The notes: generated by a model not told the origin, from the sequence alone. A DNA stretch of 64,000 bases from Kordia sp. TARA_039_SRF (GCA_006383075.2 SMNH02000014.1:43944-107943); one strand, 5' to 3'. Positions 9,135 to 19,051 are shown, counted from the first letter of the stretch. Program-made: numbers and translations.

Positions 9135-10178
9135 ATGAAAGGTGTATTACTGATAAATCTTGGTTCGCCAGATACTCCCAATCCGAAAGATGTAAAAAGA
9201 TATTTAGCCGAATTCCTCATGGACGAACGCGTGATTGACGTTCCAAAGTGGTTGCGAACGTTTTTGGTAAAAGGTATTATTCTCAATACGCGACCAAAAA
9301 AATCGGCAAAAGCCTATCAAAAAATCTGGTGGGATGAAGGTTCTCCACTAATTATCATTTCTGAGCGTTTTCAAGAAAAAATTCAAAAACGTGCCAAAGT
9401 TCCTGTGGCGTTGGGAATGCGTTACGGCTCTATGAGCATTCAAAAAGGATTGCAAGAGTTGCATGATAAAGGTGTCGATGAAGTATTGGTAGTTCCGTTA
9501 TATCCTCACTATGCAATGTCGTCGTATGAAACGGTTGTTGTCAAAACAAAAGAAGAGCAACAAGCACATTTTCCAAACATGGAATTGACCATTATGCCGC
9601 CTTTTTACAAGCATCCAGACTACATTCGCGTGCTTTCAGAAAAAATAAAATCCTATATTAAAGATATTGACTACGATCACATTCTGTTTTCGTATCACGG
9701 AATTCCTGAGCGACACATTCGCAAAAGTGATCCTACCAAATCGCACTGCAAAATAGATGGAAGTTGTTGCAATACGCCATCAAAAGCACACGATTATTGT
9801 TACAGACACCAATGTTTTGAAACCACAAAACTGGTTGGTGAATATTTAGAATTAGACAAAGATACATTTAGCAATTCCTTCCAATCGCGCTTAGGCGGCG
9901 ATCCTTGGTTAAAACCTTATACTGACAAAGAATTTGAACGTTTTCCGCAAGAAGGCAAAAAGAATTTAGTAGTCATCACACCAGCATTTGTGGCAGATTG
10001 TTTAGAAACCTTAGAAGAAATTGCCATGGAAGGAGAAGAAGAATTCAAAGAAGCTGGCGGAGAACAATACCAACACATTCCATGCTTAAATGACGACGAC
10101 GATTGGGTAAAAGTCATGACGCGTTGGATAAACGAATGGAGTGTATCATCGCAACCTAAAGAAGAAATCACTGCCTAA
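9135..10178 (+). CDS. hemH: Ferrochelatase
   Basis: Inserts ferrous iron into protoporphyrin IX, the last step of heme synthesis. The 347-residue protein begins MKGVLLINLGSPDTP, the standard family N-terminus; an upstream in-frame ATG at 9096 would add 13 unrelated residues and sits on the promoter box, so 9135 was chosen. The catalytic histidine is His188 in ILFSYHGIPERH, and TPAFVADCLETLEEI is the conserved C-terminal active-site block with its glutamates. The Cys-rich insert SHCKIDGSCCNTP ... CYRHQC follows the catalytic His; its spacing does not prove an iron-sulfur cluster. The stop overlaps the MATE gene start (TAATG), so the two are co-translated. Confidence 0.97.
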   Translation: MKGVLLINLGSPDTPNPKDVKRYLAEFLMDERVIDVPKWLRTFLVKGIILNTRPKKSAKAYQKIWWDEGSPLIIISERFQEKIQKRAKVPVALGMRYGSMSIQKGLQELHDKGVDEVLVVPLYPHYAMSSYETVVVKTKEEQQAHFPNMELTIMPPFYKHPDYIRVLSEKIKSYIKDIDYDHILFSYHGIPERHIRKSDPTKSHCKIDGSCCNTPSKAHDYCYRHQCFETTKLVGEYLELDKDTFSNSFQSRLGGDPWLKPYTDKEFERFPQEGKKNLVVITPAFVADCLETLEEIAMEGEEEFKEAGGEQYQHIPCLNDDDDWVKVMTRWINEWSVSSQPKEEITA

Positions 10179-11518
10179 TGGCAATCAACAAATCTGCTGC
10201 ACTAGGTACAGAACCTATCGGGAAACTCCTCATTGAGCAAGCAGTTCCAGCATCGATTGGAATCTTGGTAATGTCGCTCAACATGGTTGTCGACACCATT
10301 TTTGTGGGGCAATGGATTGGACCGATGGCAATTGCCGCAATCACTGTAGTAGTACCGCTCACGTTTTTAATTGCCTCTATCGGAATGGCAATTGGCGTTG
10401 GTGGCGCGTCTATCATTTCCAGAGCGTTGGGAAGAGACGACCACGACAAAGCTCAACGAACTTTTGGAAACATGATAGTAATGTCGTTTGGCTTGGCAGT
10501 TTTCTTTGTCGTTGTCGGACTCGTCTTTAAAGAAGAAGGCTTAGCGCTTTTTGGTGCGAATGGTGACATCTATTCGCCCGCAGAAATCTACTATGTCATT
10601 GTCATGTACGGAATTCCGTTTTTGGCGTTGTGTATGACGGGAAATCCAGTAGTACGTGCCGAAGGAAAACCTAAATTTGCCATGGTAGCCTTGATACTTC
10701 CTGCCATTGGAAACATCTTTTTTGATTACCTATTTATCAATGTGTTGGATATGGGCATGGCGGGTGCGGCTTGGGCAACGTCTATTTCGTACTTTATCTG
10801 CTTTCTCTTTATTTACTGGTTTTTCTTGTCAAAATACAGCGAACTCAAAATCAAATTGCGTTGTTTTAAGTTGGAACATGCTATTGTAAGAGAAATTACA
10901 GAATTGGGCGGCGTAACCTTGGCGCGCCAAGGAATGGTGAGTATTCTCTCCATCGTTCTCAATCATACACTATTTGCTTATGGTGGCGAAACTTCGGTAA
11001 CTATTTACGGTATTATTAGTAGAATGTTGATGTTTGCTTTATTTCCTGTGATGGGAATTTCACAAGGATTTTTGCCGATTGCGGGCTACAATTATGGTGC
11101 GGAGAAGTTGGCGCGTGTGCGCGAAAGTATCAACATTTCTATCAAATACGGAACAGGTTTGGCACTAGTTATATTTGCCATCATCATGCTATTTCCAGAA
11201 CAAATCACCTTTATATTTACAAAAGATGAAACCGTAATTCGTGAAACGCCAAGTGCGCTTCGGTGGGTTTTTCTCGTTACACCACTCATTGCCGTACAAA
11301 TGATTGGCGCAGGCTATTTTCAAGCCATTGGAAAAGCAGTTCCAGCCTTATTACTAACCCTGACCAAACAAGGGTTTTTCCTCATTCCACTTATTCTCAT
11401 CTTACCAACATACTTCGGAATCTTTGGTGTTTGGGTTTCTTTTCCTATTGCCGATGTGTTAGCTACGCTTGTTACAGGTTGGTACTTAAATCGCGAAGTA
11501 AAACGAACGCTGAGGTAG
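10178..11518 (+). CDS. MATE-family multidrug/metabolite exporter
   Basis: An inner-membrane Na+ or H+ antiporter of 446 residues with about 12 hydrophobic segments in two homologous halves. Characteristic stretches are LLIEQAVPASIGILVMSLNMVVDTIF at the N-terminus (membrane helix 1), GNPVVRAEGKPKFAM in the first half, and MGISQGFLPIAGYNYGAEKLARVRE in the second half. Residues 1-20 are cytoplasmic. The start codon overlaps the hemH stop (TAATG), so it is made from the same mRNA as ferrochelatase; export of a porphyrin or heme-related toxic compound is a tempting inference but not shown by sequence. A -7 box upstream of hemH would serve both. Confidence 0.93.
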   Translation: MAINKSAALGTEPIGKLLIEQAVPASIGILVMSLNMVVDTIFVGQWIGPMAIAAITVVVPLTFLIASIGMAIGVGGASIISRALGRDDHDKAQRTFGNMIVMSFGLAVFFVVVGLVFKEEGLALFGANGDIYSPAEIYYVIVMYGIPFLALCMTGNPVVRAEGKPKFAMVALILPAIGNIFFDYLFINVLDMGMAGAAWATSISYFICFLFIYWFFLSKYSELKIKLRCFKLEHAIVREITELGGVTLARQGMVSILSIVLNHTLFAYGGETSVTIYGIISRMLMFALFPVMGISQGFLPIAGYNYGAEKLARVRESINISIKYGTGLALVIFAIIMLFPEQITFIFTKDETVIRETPSALRWVFLVTPLIAVQMIGAGYFQAIGKAVPALLLTLTKQGFFLIPLILILPTYFGIFGVWVSFPIADVLATLVTGWYLNREVKRTLR

Positions 11519-11572
11519 TTTTTAAGTAGTGAGATGTTAGTATTGAGTATTGAGAGTCTTCAGAGAATAATT

Positions 11573-11694
11573 CAACAAAAGAAGAATAAACAAACAGACA
11601 AATCAACGAATTGACGACTCGACAAAAAAACAAAAAACAAACAACAAAAAACAAAGAACAAAACACAAACAACAACAAAAAAATAATCCGTATT
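11573..11694 (+). other. A/C-rich low-complexity leader
   Basis: About 120 bases that are mostly A and C with a few G and very few T on the plus strand; 11621-11690 contains no T. It consists of irregular CAA, ACAAA and CAAAAA words and lies between the MATE gene and the BNR-protein gene. It cannot fold and codes for nothing convincing. Confidence 0.6.
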
Positions 11695-11725
11695 TTAGTA
11701 GCTAAAACCAAACCTGTCTTTACGC

Positions 11726-14700
11726 ATGCGAATCACAACCATACTGCTGGCTATCTTTCTTTCCATTACTAGTCAACTTGAAACCCAAGCACAAACTTTT
11801 GACGAAAGCTATTATAAAAACCTAGAATATAGACTCGTTGGGCCATTTCGTGGCGGACGAAGCGCTGCGGTTACAGGCGTTCCTAACAAACCCAATCTAT
11901 TTTATTTCGGAGCCACAGGCGGCGGAATTTGGAAAACAACTGATGGCGGACGTTCTTGGGATAACATTTCCGACGGATATTTTGGCGGAAGTATCGGTTC
12001 TATTACGGTTTCTAAAAGCGATCCCAATGTCATCTATGTTGGTGGCGGTGAAAAAACCGTACGCGGTAATGTTTCTTCAGGCTACGGCGTTTGGAAAAGT
12101 GTAGATGCTGGAAAAACATGGAAAGCTTCTGGATTGACCAATTCCAGACATATTCCACGAATGGCAGTCCATCCAACAAATCCAGATATTGTATATGCTG
12201 GCGTAATGGGAAATATCTATAAATCTTCTGACGAAAGAGGCGTATACAAAAGTACCGATGGTGGAAAAACATGGAAAAAAACACTCTTTGCTAACGCCGA
12301 TGCTGGTGTTGTTGATTTACTAATCGATCCAACAAATCCTAGAATTTTATATGCATCTACATGGCGTGTTCGCAGAACTCCGTATAGTTTGAGTTCTGGT
12401 GGCGAAGGTTCAGCGCTTTGGAAAAGTACGGACAGTGGGGAAACGTGGACGGAAATCTCTACGAAAAAAGGCTTTCCAACAGGCACTTTAGGAATTATCG
12501 GAGTGACTGTTTCGCCACTAAACAACCAACGCGTTTGGGCAATTGTAGAAAATAAAGATAAAGGCGGATTGTACCGTAGTGAAGATGGTGGTGAAACGTG
12601 GACACAAGTCAACAGCGAGCGCAAATTGCGTCAGCGTGCTTGGTATTACACACGCGTATATGCAGATACCGAAAATGAAGATGTCGTATATGTTTTAAAC
12701 GTTCGTTATCATAAAAGTACCGATGGCGGAAAAACATTCAGTACGTATAATGCTCCACACGGCGATCATCACGATTTGTGGATAGCACCCGAAAATCCGA
12801 AACGTATGATTATTGGCGATGATGGCGGCGCACAAGTTACCTACGACGGTGGCGAAACCTGGAGTACGTATCACAATCAACCAACATCACAATTTTACCG
12901 TGTCACGACTGATAACAGCTTTCCATACAGAATTTATGTAGCGCAGCAAGACAATTCTACGATTCGAATTCCGCATCGTACTGATGGATATTCAATTAGT
13001 GATGAAGACTGGGAAAGTACGGCTGGTGGCGAATCGGCACATATTGCCGTCGATCCAGAAGACAATGACATTGTATATGGCGGAAGTTACGACGGTTTTC
13101 TAACGAGAGTGAATCACAAAACTGGAACGGTACGCGCCATCAATGTGTGGCCAGACAATCCGATGGGACATGGCGCAGAAGGTATGAAGTATCGCTTTCA
13201 GTGGAATTTCCCAATAATCTTTTCAAAACACAATCCGAATCGATTGTACACCTTTTCAAATCAAGTGCATGTGACGGAAAACGAAGGACAATCGTGGAAA
13301 ATTATCAGTCCAGATTTAACGCGAAACAATCCTGAAAAGCTAAAGTCTTCTGGTGGACCGATTACGCAGGACAACACTTCCGTAGAATATTACTGTACCA
13401 TATTTGCTGCCCAAGAATCGCCTTTGAAAGAAGGATTGTTGTGGGTTGGAAGTGACGACGGATTGATTCACATTACACAAAATGGCGGACAAACTTGGGA
13501 AAATGTGACGCCAAAAGGAATGCCAGAATGGATGATGATTAATAGTATTGAACCAAGCGCTTTTGACGCAGGAACCTGCTATGTTGCAGGAACAAAATAC
13601 AAAACGGGCGATTTTAGACCATATCTATATAAAACTACCGATTACGGAAAATCGTGGACAAAAATTACGAATGGAATCAAAGATGACCATTTTACACGCG
13701 TGGTTCGTGAAGACCCAAAACGCAAAGGATTGTTATACGCAGGAACCGAAACTGGTATGTACATTTCGTTCAATGATGGAAAAAATTGGCAATCATTTCA
13801 GTTAAATCTTCCCATAGTTCCGATTACCGATTTAGCCGTAAAAAACAATAATTTAATCGTGGCGACACAAGGAAGAAGTGTTTGGATTATTGACGATTTA
13901 ACCGTGATTCACCAACAATACAATCGCGCAAAAGACACACATATTTTGTACACACCAAAAGACAGTTACAGAATGCGTGGTGGTTCGCAAAAAGGTAGTA
14001 AAACGGAAGGAACGAACCATCCAAATGGTGTGATAACGTATTTTTATTTGAACGATTATGACGAAAAAGATGAGGTGTCGTTAAGCTACATGGAAGCCAA
14101 TGGCGATGTTATCAAAACATTCAGCACCAAAAACAAAAAGAAAGACAAACTCAAGGTAGAAAAAGGAGCCAATATGTTTTTGTGGGACATGATGTACACA
14201 GGAACAGAGCGTTTAAAAGGCATGATTTTATGGTGGGCAAGTTTGAACGGTCCAAAAGCAGTTCCAGGTGAATATAAAGTGAAATTGACCGTAAAAAAAG
14301 AAGGACGAGATGCGGTCGAAATCACGAAGCCATTTACAATTTTGGCAGATCCAAGAGCAGAAAGTACCTTGGCAGACATGCAAAAGCAATTCGATTTTAT
14401 CAAAGATGTCAACGCAACGATGGACAACGCGCACAAATCCATCAAAAAAATTCGAAAAATTAATGCAAAATTGACTTCTTTTGCAACACAATATAAAGAC
14501 GACGAAAACGTCAAAGATTTGGTGGAAAAAGCCAACGAACTGAAAAAACAGTTTACCGAAATTGAAGAAGCGTTGTATCAAACCAAAAACCGTAGTGGAC
14601 AAGATCCGTTGAATTTCCCAATTCGTCTCACCAACAAATTAGGGCACTTAAATTCGCTTGTAAGTATGGGCGATTTTGCACCGACGGCGCAAGATATTGC

Positions 14701-14833
14701 GGTGAAAAACGAATTGACACAAAAAATCAACAAAGAGCTCAACACCTTTAATAACTTGGTAGATACCGAAATCAAAGCGTTTAACGAAGCCTTTAATGCC
14801 AAAAAACTCAATTATTTGTTTATAGAAGACTAA
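11726..14833 (+). CDS. Secreted BNR/sortilin-like (VPS10-type) beta-propeller protein
   Basis: A 1035-residue exported protein with a signal peptide at 1-22 (TTILLAIFLSITSQLETQAQ). From ~40 to ~720 there are many Asp-box/BNR repeats of the form S-x-D-x-G-x-T-W: KTTDGGRSW, KSVDAGKTW, KSTDGGKTW, KSTDSGETW, RSEDGGETW, VTYDGGETW, TTDYGKSW. These build beta-propellers. Residues ~790-880 form a beta-rich domain, and ~885-1035 are helical and lysine-rich. The family is often labelled glycosyl hydrolase, but no sialidase active-site residues were recognised, so enzymatic activity is not claimed. No T9SS sorting tail is present. The stop is immediately followed by the hemJ ATG (TAAATG), implying one transcript. 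Confidence 0.88.
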   Translation: MRITTILLAIFLSITSQLETQAQTFDESYYKNLEYRLVGPFRGGRSAAVTGVPNKPNLFYFGATGGGIWKTTDGGRSWDNISDGYFGGSIGSITVSKSDPNVIYVGGGEKTVRGNVSSGYGVWKSVDAGKTWKASGLTNSRHIPRMAVHPTNPDIVYAGVMGNIYKSSDERGVYKSTDGGKTWKKTLFANADAGVVDLLIDPTNPRILYASTWRVRRTPYSLSSGGEGSALWKSTDSGETWTEISTKKGFPTGTLGIIGVTVSPLNNQRVWAIVENKDKGGLYRSEDGGETWTQVNSERKLRQRAWYYTRVYADTENEDVVYVLNVRYHKSTDGGKTFSTYNAPHGDHHDLWIAPENPKRMIIGDDGGAQVTYDGGETWSTYHNQPTSQFYRVTTDNSFPYRIYVAQQDNSTIRIPHRTDGYSISDEDWESTAGGESAHIAVDPEDNDIVYGGSYDGFLTRVNHKTGTVRAINVWPDNPMGHGAEGMKYRFQWNFPIIFSKHNPNRLYTFSNQVHVTENEGQSWKIISPDLTRNNPEKLKSSGGPITQDNTSVEYYCTIFAAQESPLKEGLLWVGSDDGLIHITQNGGQTWENVTPKGMPEWMMINSIEPSAFDAGTCYVAGTKYKTGDFRPYLYKTTDYGKSWTKITNGIKDDHFTRVVREDPKRKGLLYAGTETGMYISFNDGKNWQSFQLNLPIVPITDLAVKNNNLIVATQGRSVWIIDDLTVIHQQYNRAKDTHILYTPKDSYRMRGGSQKGSKTEGTNHPNGVITYFYLNDYDEKDEVSLSYMEANGDVIKTFSTKNKKKDKLKVEKGANMFLWDMMYTGTERLKGMILWWASLNGPKAVPGEYKVKLTVKKEGRDAVEITKPFTILADPRAESTLADMQKQFDFIKDVNATMDNAHKSIKKIRKINAKLTSFATQYKDDENVKDLVEKANELKKQFTEIEEALYQTKNRSGQDPLNFPIRLTNKLGHLNSLVSMGDFAPTAQDIAVKNELTQKINKELNTFNNLVDTEIKAFNEAFNAKKLNYLFIED

Positions 14834-15385
14834 ATGTTTGAATATTACAATTACATAAAAGCACTGCACTTAATATTTATAGTGACGTGGTTTGCAGGAT
14901 TATTTTACATTCCGCGCTTGTTTGTATATCAAATTGAAGCGTTTCACAAACCATCTCCAGAAAAGGAAATTTTAGGAAAACAACTCAAACTAATGGCAAA
15001 ACGTTTATGGTTTATCATTACGTGGCCATCCGCGATATTGGCAACGCTTTTTGCGGTCATTTTACTCGTTTTAAACTCGTCGTTGCTGCAATTGGGCTGG
15101 ATGCATATAAAACTTGCCTTTGTAGTATTGCTGTTTTTATATCACTTAAAAACGCATCAAATGTACAAGCAATTGCAAAAGGACGATGTGCGTTATACCT
15201 CTAACTTTATGCGATTGTGGAATGAAGGCGCGACATTTATCCTATTTGCTGTGATATTTTTGGTCATCCTAAAAAATTCCATCAACTGGATTTTTGGCGT
15301 GATTGGCATTTTTGTGTTAGGAATTCTGTTAATGCTCGGATTTAAAGTGTACAAACGCATTCGCGAGAAGAATCCTGAGGCGTAG
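14834..15385 (+). CDS. hemJ: Protoporphyrinogen IX oxidase HemJ (CopD/UPF0093 family)
   Basis: An inner-membrane protein of 183 residues with four or five transmembrane helices that oxidises protoporphyrinogen IX to protoporphyrin IX, the step before ferrochelatase. Family features seen: YIKALHLIFIVTWFAGLFYIPRLF at residues 7-30 with conserved His12; MAKRLWFIITWPSA at 54-67; WMHIKLAF at 89-96 with His91 and Lys93; and RLWNEGAT followed by the last helices. It starts with no gap after the BNR gene. In the window it complements HemA, HemCD and HemH. It is often annotated only as CopD family; the length and motifs favour HemJ over copper transport. Confidence 0.88.
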   Translation: MFEYYNYIKALHLIFIVTWFAGLFYIPRLFVYQIEAFHKPSPEKEILGKQLKLMAKRLWFIITWPSAILATLFAVILLVLNSSLLQLGWMHIKLAFVVLLFLYHLKTHQMYKQLQKDDVRYTSNFMRLWNEGATFILFAVIFLVILKNSINWIFGVIGIFVLGILLMLGFKVYKRIREKNPEA

Positions 15386-15470
15386 TAGAAGATACAAGTT
15401 GAACTCATTATAAGAGTTGTCAACGATTTCTCTCTATGTCTCAAGATAATTTTAAGGTGTATTAAATACG

Positions 15471-15478
15471 TACTTTTG
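15471..15478 (+). promoter_or_regulatory. Predicted -7 box of the histidine-kinase unit
   Basis: TACTTTTG matches TAnnTTTG and ends 41 bases before the kinase ATG, within the 134-base gap after hemJ. Confidence 0.45.
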
Positions 15479-15519
15479 GCTTGATTATTGTGCGAAAGCA
15501 AGGAAAATAACTCACATTC

Positions 15520-16977
15520 ATGAAACCCGCAAAACTTTCATTACGTTCACGAATATTTGCTTACATGATTCTACTGATTTTAGTAGCGTCTATTCTGATT
15601 GCTTTGGTGACCATTTATCAGTACAGCGAACAATCGAACGATTATCATTTGCGCCGTTTGGATAGAAAAGAAAAGCAAGTCAAAGGACACATACGTTATC
15701 TTATCAATTTTGAAACTACCTATGTTGTTAATGAGGAGAATTTGCCGCTCATCTTTAAAGAAGAAATCTATAAAATTGCCGATATTCACAATGTAACCTT
15801 CAATTTGTACGATTTGGAAGGCGGATTTTTAATAACGTCCGATACCTCCATAAGAAGCGAAGGAATTATAGAATGTTTGCCTGCTAAAATTTTAAATAAT
15901 TTGCAATACGATGTCGACAAGCATTATGTAGACGACATTGCTGTTGAAAACGGCTCGGAATATCAATCGTCGTACAGCGTTATTACGGATATAAAATCCA
16001 AACCTTTGGGGATTATCAATTTACGTTATAAACTTGATAATACCTTTACAGAAAGTGAGTTGCGAGAGTTTTTAACGCGATTGGGCTACACATACGTATT
16101 GATGCTTCTTATCGCGATTGTTTTTGCGTATTTTATTTCGAGATACATTACCAAATCACTCAAAAAAATTGGTGAAAAACTAGATCAGACACGCTTCAAT
16201 CAGCGTAATGAAAAAATTATTGTGGAAGATGCTGGAGAAGAAATTTACAACCTTATCAACGCGTACAATAGCATGATTGATGAGTTGGAAGAAAGTGCGG
16301 TAAAACTAGCAAAAAGTGAACGTGAACAAGCATGGCGCGAAATGGCAAAACAAGTGGCGCACGAAATTAAAAATCCGCTGACACCAATGCGTTTGACGGT
16401 ACAAAGTTTCCAGCGAAAATTTGATCCAAACGACCCAAACATTCGTCAAAAAGTAGATGAATACTCCAAAACCATCATTCAGCAAATTGATACCATGAGC
16501 AATATTGCTTCGGCGTTTTCCAACTTTGCCAAAATGCCAGCGCAGCAAAGTGAAATGCTCAATGTGGTTGAAATTACGCGTTTGGCAATGGATTTATTCA
16601 ACGAAGATTATATCAATTACACGCACGAATCAGAAAAAATTATTGCAAAATTTGACCGTACGCAACTCATTCGCGTAGTGACAAATTTAGTCAAAAATGC
16701 CATTCAAGCGATATCTTACGAGCGTCCGCCACAAATTAACGTCCGAGTTTTTGAACAAGACGATAAAGTGATGATTACGGTTCAAGACAACGGAATTGGA
16801 ATCACCAAAGAAAACGAACCCAAAATATTCGAGCCAAAATTTACCACCAAAACCAGCGGCATGGGATTAGGACTCGGAATGGTGAAAAATATTATGGAAA
16901 CTTACGGCGGAAATATTACCTTTACATCTGAAGAAAATAAAGGCACCACATTCATCGTGTCGTTTCCAAAAATCTAA
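15520..16977 (+). CDS. Membrane sensor histidine kinase, NtrY-like
   Basis: A 485-residue two-component sensor. Order: transmembrane helix ~12-34, periplasmic sensor ~35-185, second helix ~188-210 (YVLMLLIAIVFAYFISRYI), HAMP ~210-262, dimerisation/phosphoacceptor domain with His281 in MAKQVAHEIKNPLTP, and an ATPase domain with N box LVKNAIQA, G1 QDNGIGI, F box IFEPKFTTK and G2 GLGLGMVKNI. The H box and adjacent PMRLTVQSFQRKF resemble NtrY-type kinases. There is no response regulator next to it, so its partner is elsewhere. The crotonase gene follows after 6 bases, so both are probably one operon. The stimulus is unknown. Confidence 0.93.
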   Translation: MKPAKLSLRSRIFAYMILLILVASILIALVTIYQYSEQSNDYHLRRLDRKEKQVKGHIRYLINFETTYVVNEENLPLIFKEEIYKIADIHNVTFNLYDLEGGFLITSDTSIRSEGIIECLPAKILNNLQYDVDKHYVDDIAVENGSEYQSSYSVITDIKSKPLGIINLRYKLDNTFTESELREFLTRLGYTYVLMLLIAIVFAYFISRYITKSLKKIGEKLDQTRFNQRNEKIIVEDAGEEIYNLINAYNSMIDELEESAVKLAKSEREQAWREMAKQVAHEIKNPLTPMRLTVQSFQRKFDPNDPNIRQKVDEYSKTIIQQIDTMSNIASAFSNFAKMPAQQSEMLNVVEITRLAMDLFNEDYINYTHESEKIIAKFDRTQLIRVVTNLVKNAIQAISYERPPQINVRVFEQDDKVMITVQDNGIGITKENEPKIFEPKFTTKTSGMGLGLGMVKNIMETYGGNITFTSEENKGTTFIVSFPKI

Positions 16978-16983
16978 ACAATC

Positions 16984-17784
16984 ATGAGCTACGAAAACAT
17001 TCTTGTACACGCAGAAAACGGAATAGCAACAGTTACTATCAATCGCCCAAAAAAATTAAATGCTTTAAACAGTAAAACCATTCGCGAATTGCATGATGCT
17101 TTTCACGCATTGGACACTGACGATACCACCAAAGTGATTATTTTGACAGGAAGCGGCGACAAAGCATTTGTTGCAGGCGCTGATATCAGCGAATTTGCAC
17201 ATTTTTCTGTGGAAGAAGGCGGCGTTTTAGCGGCAAAAGGACAAGAATTACTATTCGATTTTGTTCAAAACTTGGGAACGCCTGTGATTGCAGCAGTCAA
17301 CGGATTTGCGCTCGGTGGCGGATTGGAATTAGCTATGGCAGCACACTTTAGAATTGCTAGTGATAATGCCAAAATGGGACTTCCAGAAGTATCGCTTGGT
17401 GTGATTCCTGGTTATGGTGGAACGCAACGTTTGCCACAATTGGTAGGAAAAGGAAAAGCGATGGAAATGATTATGACCGCAGGAATGATTGATGCCCAAG
17501 AAGCCAAAGCTTGTGGTTTGGTAAATCACGTAACGACACAAGAAGAATTGTTGGATTTGGCGACGAAACTTGCAACGAAAATTATGCGAAACTCCTTAGT
17601 GGCGATTCGCGGTGCCATCAAAGCTGTCAATGCTAATTTTGAAGATGGCGTAAACGGTTACAAAGTAGAAATTGAGGAATTTGGAAACTGCTTTGGCACC
17701 GAAGACTTCAAAGAAGGAACCACGGCTTTCTTAGAAAAACGAAAAGCAGCATTTCCTGGCGGCAATAGTTATAAGCGTAGATAA
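16984..17784 (+). CDS. Enoyl-CoA hydratase/isomerase (crotonase family)
   Basis: A 266-residue crotonase-fold enzyme acting on acyl-CoA esters in the cytoplasm. The oxyanion-hole segments are AFVAGADISEFA (residues ~61-72) and GFALGGGLELAMA (~101-113); the two catalytic glutamates of true enoyl-CoA hydratases lie at LGGGLELA and GLPEVSLGVIPGYGG, both present. The RPKKLNALN start and the AMEMIMTAGMIDAQEA region match the typical 3-hydroxybutyryl-CoA dehydratase / enoyl-CoA hydratase type of fatty-acid beta-oxidation. It sits 6 bases after the kinase gene. Exact chain-length preference cannot be told. Confidence 0.93.
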   Translation: MSYENILVHAENGIATVTINRPKKLNALNSKTIRELHDAFHALDTDDTTKVIILTGSGDKAFVAGADISEFAHFSVEEGGVLAAKGQELLFDFVQNLGTPVIAAVNGFALGGGLELAMAAHFRIASDNAKMGLPEVSLGVIPGYGGTQRLPQLVGKGKAMEMIMTAGMIDAQEAKACGLVNHVTTQEELLDLATKLATKIMRNSLVAIRGAIKAVNANFEDGVNGYKVEIEEFGNCFGTEDFKEGTTAFLEKRKAAFPGGNSYKRR

Positions 17785-17962
17785 ATTGTTAAAAAAACAT
17801 TTTAGAACAGGTATTTTCTCTCGTTTTCATAAACCATCAATGATATTTTTTTGCTTTTGGTGAGATAGTTTGTTACTTTGAAGAGAGTTCAAATAGTTGA
17901 ATTTCAATTTTTTACTGAAAAGTTGCTTTTTGAATTTTCCTTACAACTAAACTACATACACC

Positions 17963-19009
17963 ATGAAAAAAATTACACTTCTATGTCTCTTATGTCTTTG
18001 TTTTTGGGACATGAATGGACAGTGTACCATTGATCCGTTTATACAGCAAAACTATGAATTTGACGCTAAATTACTCGTTCTGAGAGAGATTAAAGGAAAT
18101 GCTTCTGATCCTGATTATGACAATCCTTTTTTAGTACAATCTCGCGTAAATTCTTATTTGGAAAAATTCTCCGCCATTTATACAAATCCACAAAACTTGG
18201 CAGATGTTGATTCAATATTTAATGAATTTCAATTTAAGGTAAATGCAACAGGTTTAGCGTTTAAAAAAATGGAATTTAGAGTTCCGACCAGTACGAGTTG
18301 GGTAGATAATTTAAAAAACTCCCAAGCAACAGGTGTAACGGCGCTTGATGACTTTTTAGCACAATATCAATTTTCAACTTCAAGTTTTTTTGATCACACA
18401 TCAGGTACTTATGCAGGACTTACGAAGTTTGAAATTACGACCGCATACGATTTTCTAAACACCTACGCATTGCTTGATGATTTACAAAATACGTCTAGTG
18501 ACATTACGGAAGTAGTAGGTAATGTAGTTGATCTCTCTTTTTGGTGTAATTATATTGGTGTTCCGTACACAGTACAAGCGTATCAACTACCACCTAATGA
18601 TGTTCCCGTCAGTTCGTGCGAAATAATAGTTGATAATGCTACAAATAATGATACTGTATTTAGGTTCGTATTAGGACGTTGTTTCGCTTCGGGAACATAT
18701 ATTCCTGATTCTAGATTCGTAACTGTTAGCAATGATTGTAGTTTTGTTACGTTTTCCAGAACACTTTCCAACGAAGATTTTGAACTGACCAATGTTTCTG
18801 TCTATCCAAATCCTGCTTCAAATAGCATTCATATTCAAGGAATTGACAACATTCAAACAGTGGAAATTCATTCCATTATAGGAAAACAGATGCACGTATC
18901 TCTTTCCAATTCGCAAATTGACATTAGTAGATTGAAAAGTGGTGTGTACTTTTTAAAAATTACCGACGACCAAAATCGCTTTGTGATTAAAAAAATCATC
19001 AAAAAGTAA
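17963..19009 (+). CDS. T9SS-exported protein, tandem paralog 1
   Basis: A 348-residue secreted protein. Signal peptide 1-19 is followed by QCTIDPFIQQNYEFDAKLLVLREI, a motif shared with the next gene. The last ~75 residues are a type A T9SS sorting domain: VSVYPNPASNSIHIQG, then VEIHSIIGKQM, and SGVYFLKITDDQNRFVIKKIIKK at the end. The middle (about 45-265) is not a recognised domain; it has several paired cysteines (WCNYIG, SCEIIVD, GRCF, DCSFVTF) likely forming disulfides outside the cell. It would be carried across the outer membrane by the T9SS and anchored or released. It forms a tandem pair with 19052-20080 after a 42-base gap. No function known. Confidence 0.88.
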   Translation: MKKITLLCLLCLCFWDMNGQCTIDPFIQQNYEFDAKLLVLREIKGNASDPDYDNPFLVQSRVNSYLEKFSAIYTNPQNLADVDSIFNEFQFKVNATGLAFKKMEFRVPTSTSWVDNLKNSQATGVTALDDFLAQYQFSTSSFFDHTSGTYAGLTKFEITTAYDFLNTYALLDDLQNTSSDITEVVGNVVDLSFWCNYIGVPYTVQAYQLPPNDVPVSSCEIIVDNATNNDTVFRFVLGRCFASGTYIPDSRFVTVSNDCSFVTFSRTLSNEDFELTNVSVYPNPASNSIHIQGIDNIQTVEIHSIIGKQMHVSLSNSQIDISRLKSGVYFLKITDDQNRFVIKKIIKK

Positions 19010-19051
19010 TTTTGTATCTTTTGAGAAATCTCAAAAAGAGATTCAAACATC

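Noticed and set aside
11726..14833. Sialidase or other glycosidase activity of the BNR protein
   Set aside because: Only Asp-box structural repeats are visible; the arginine triad and catalytic residues of sialidases were not seen, so no activity is claimed.
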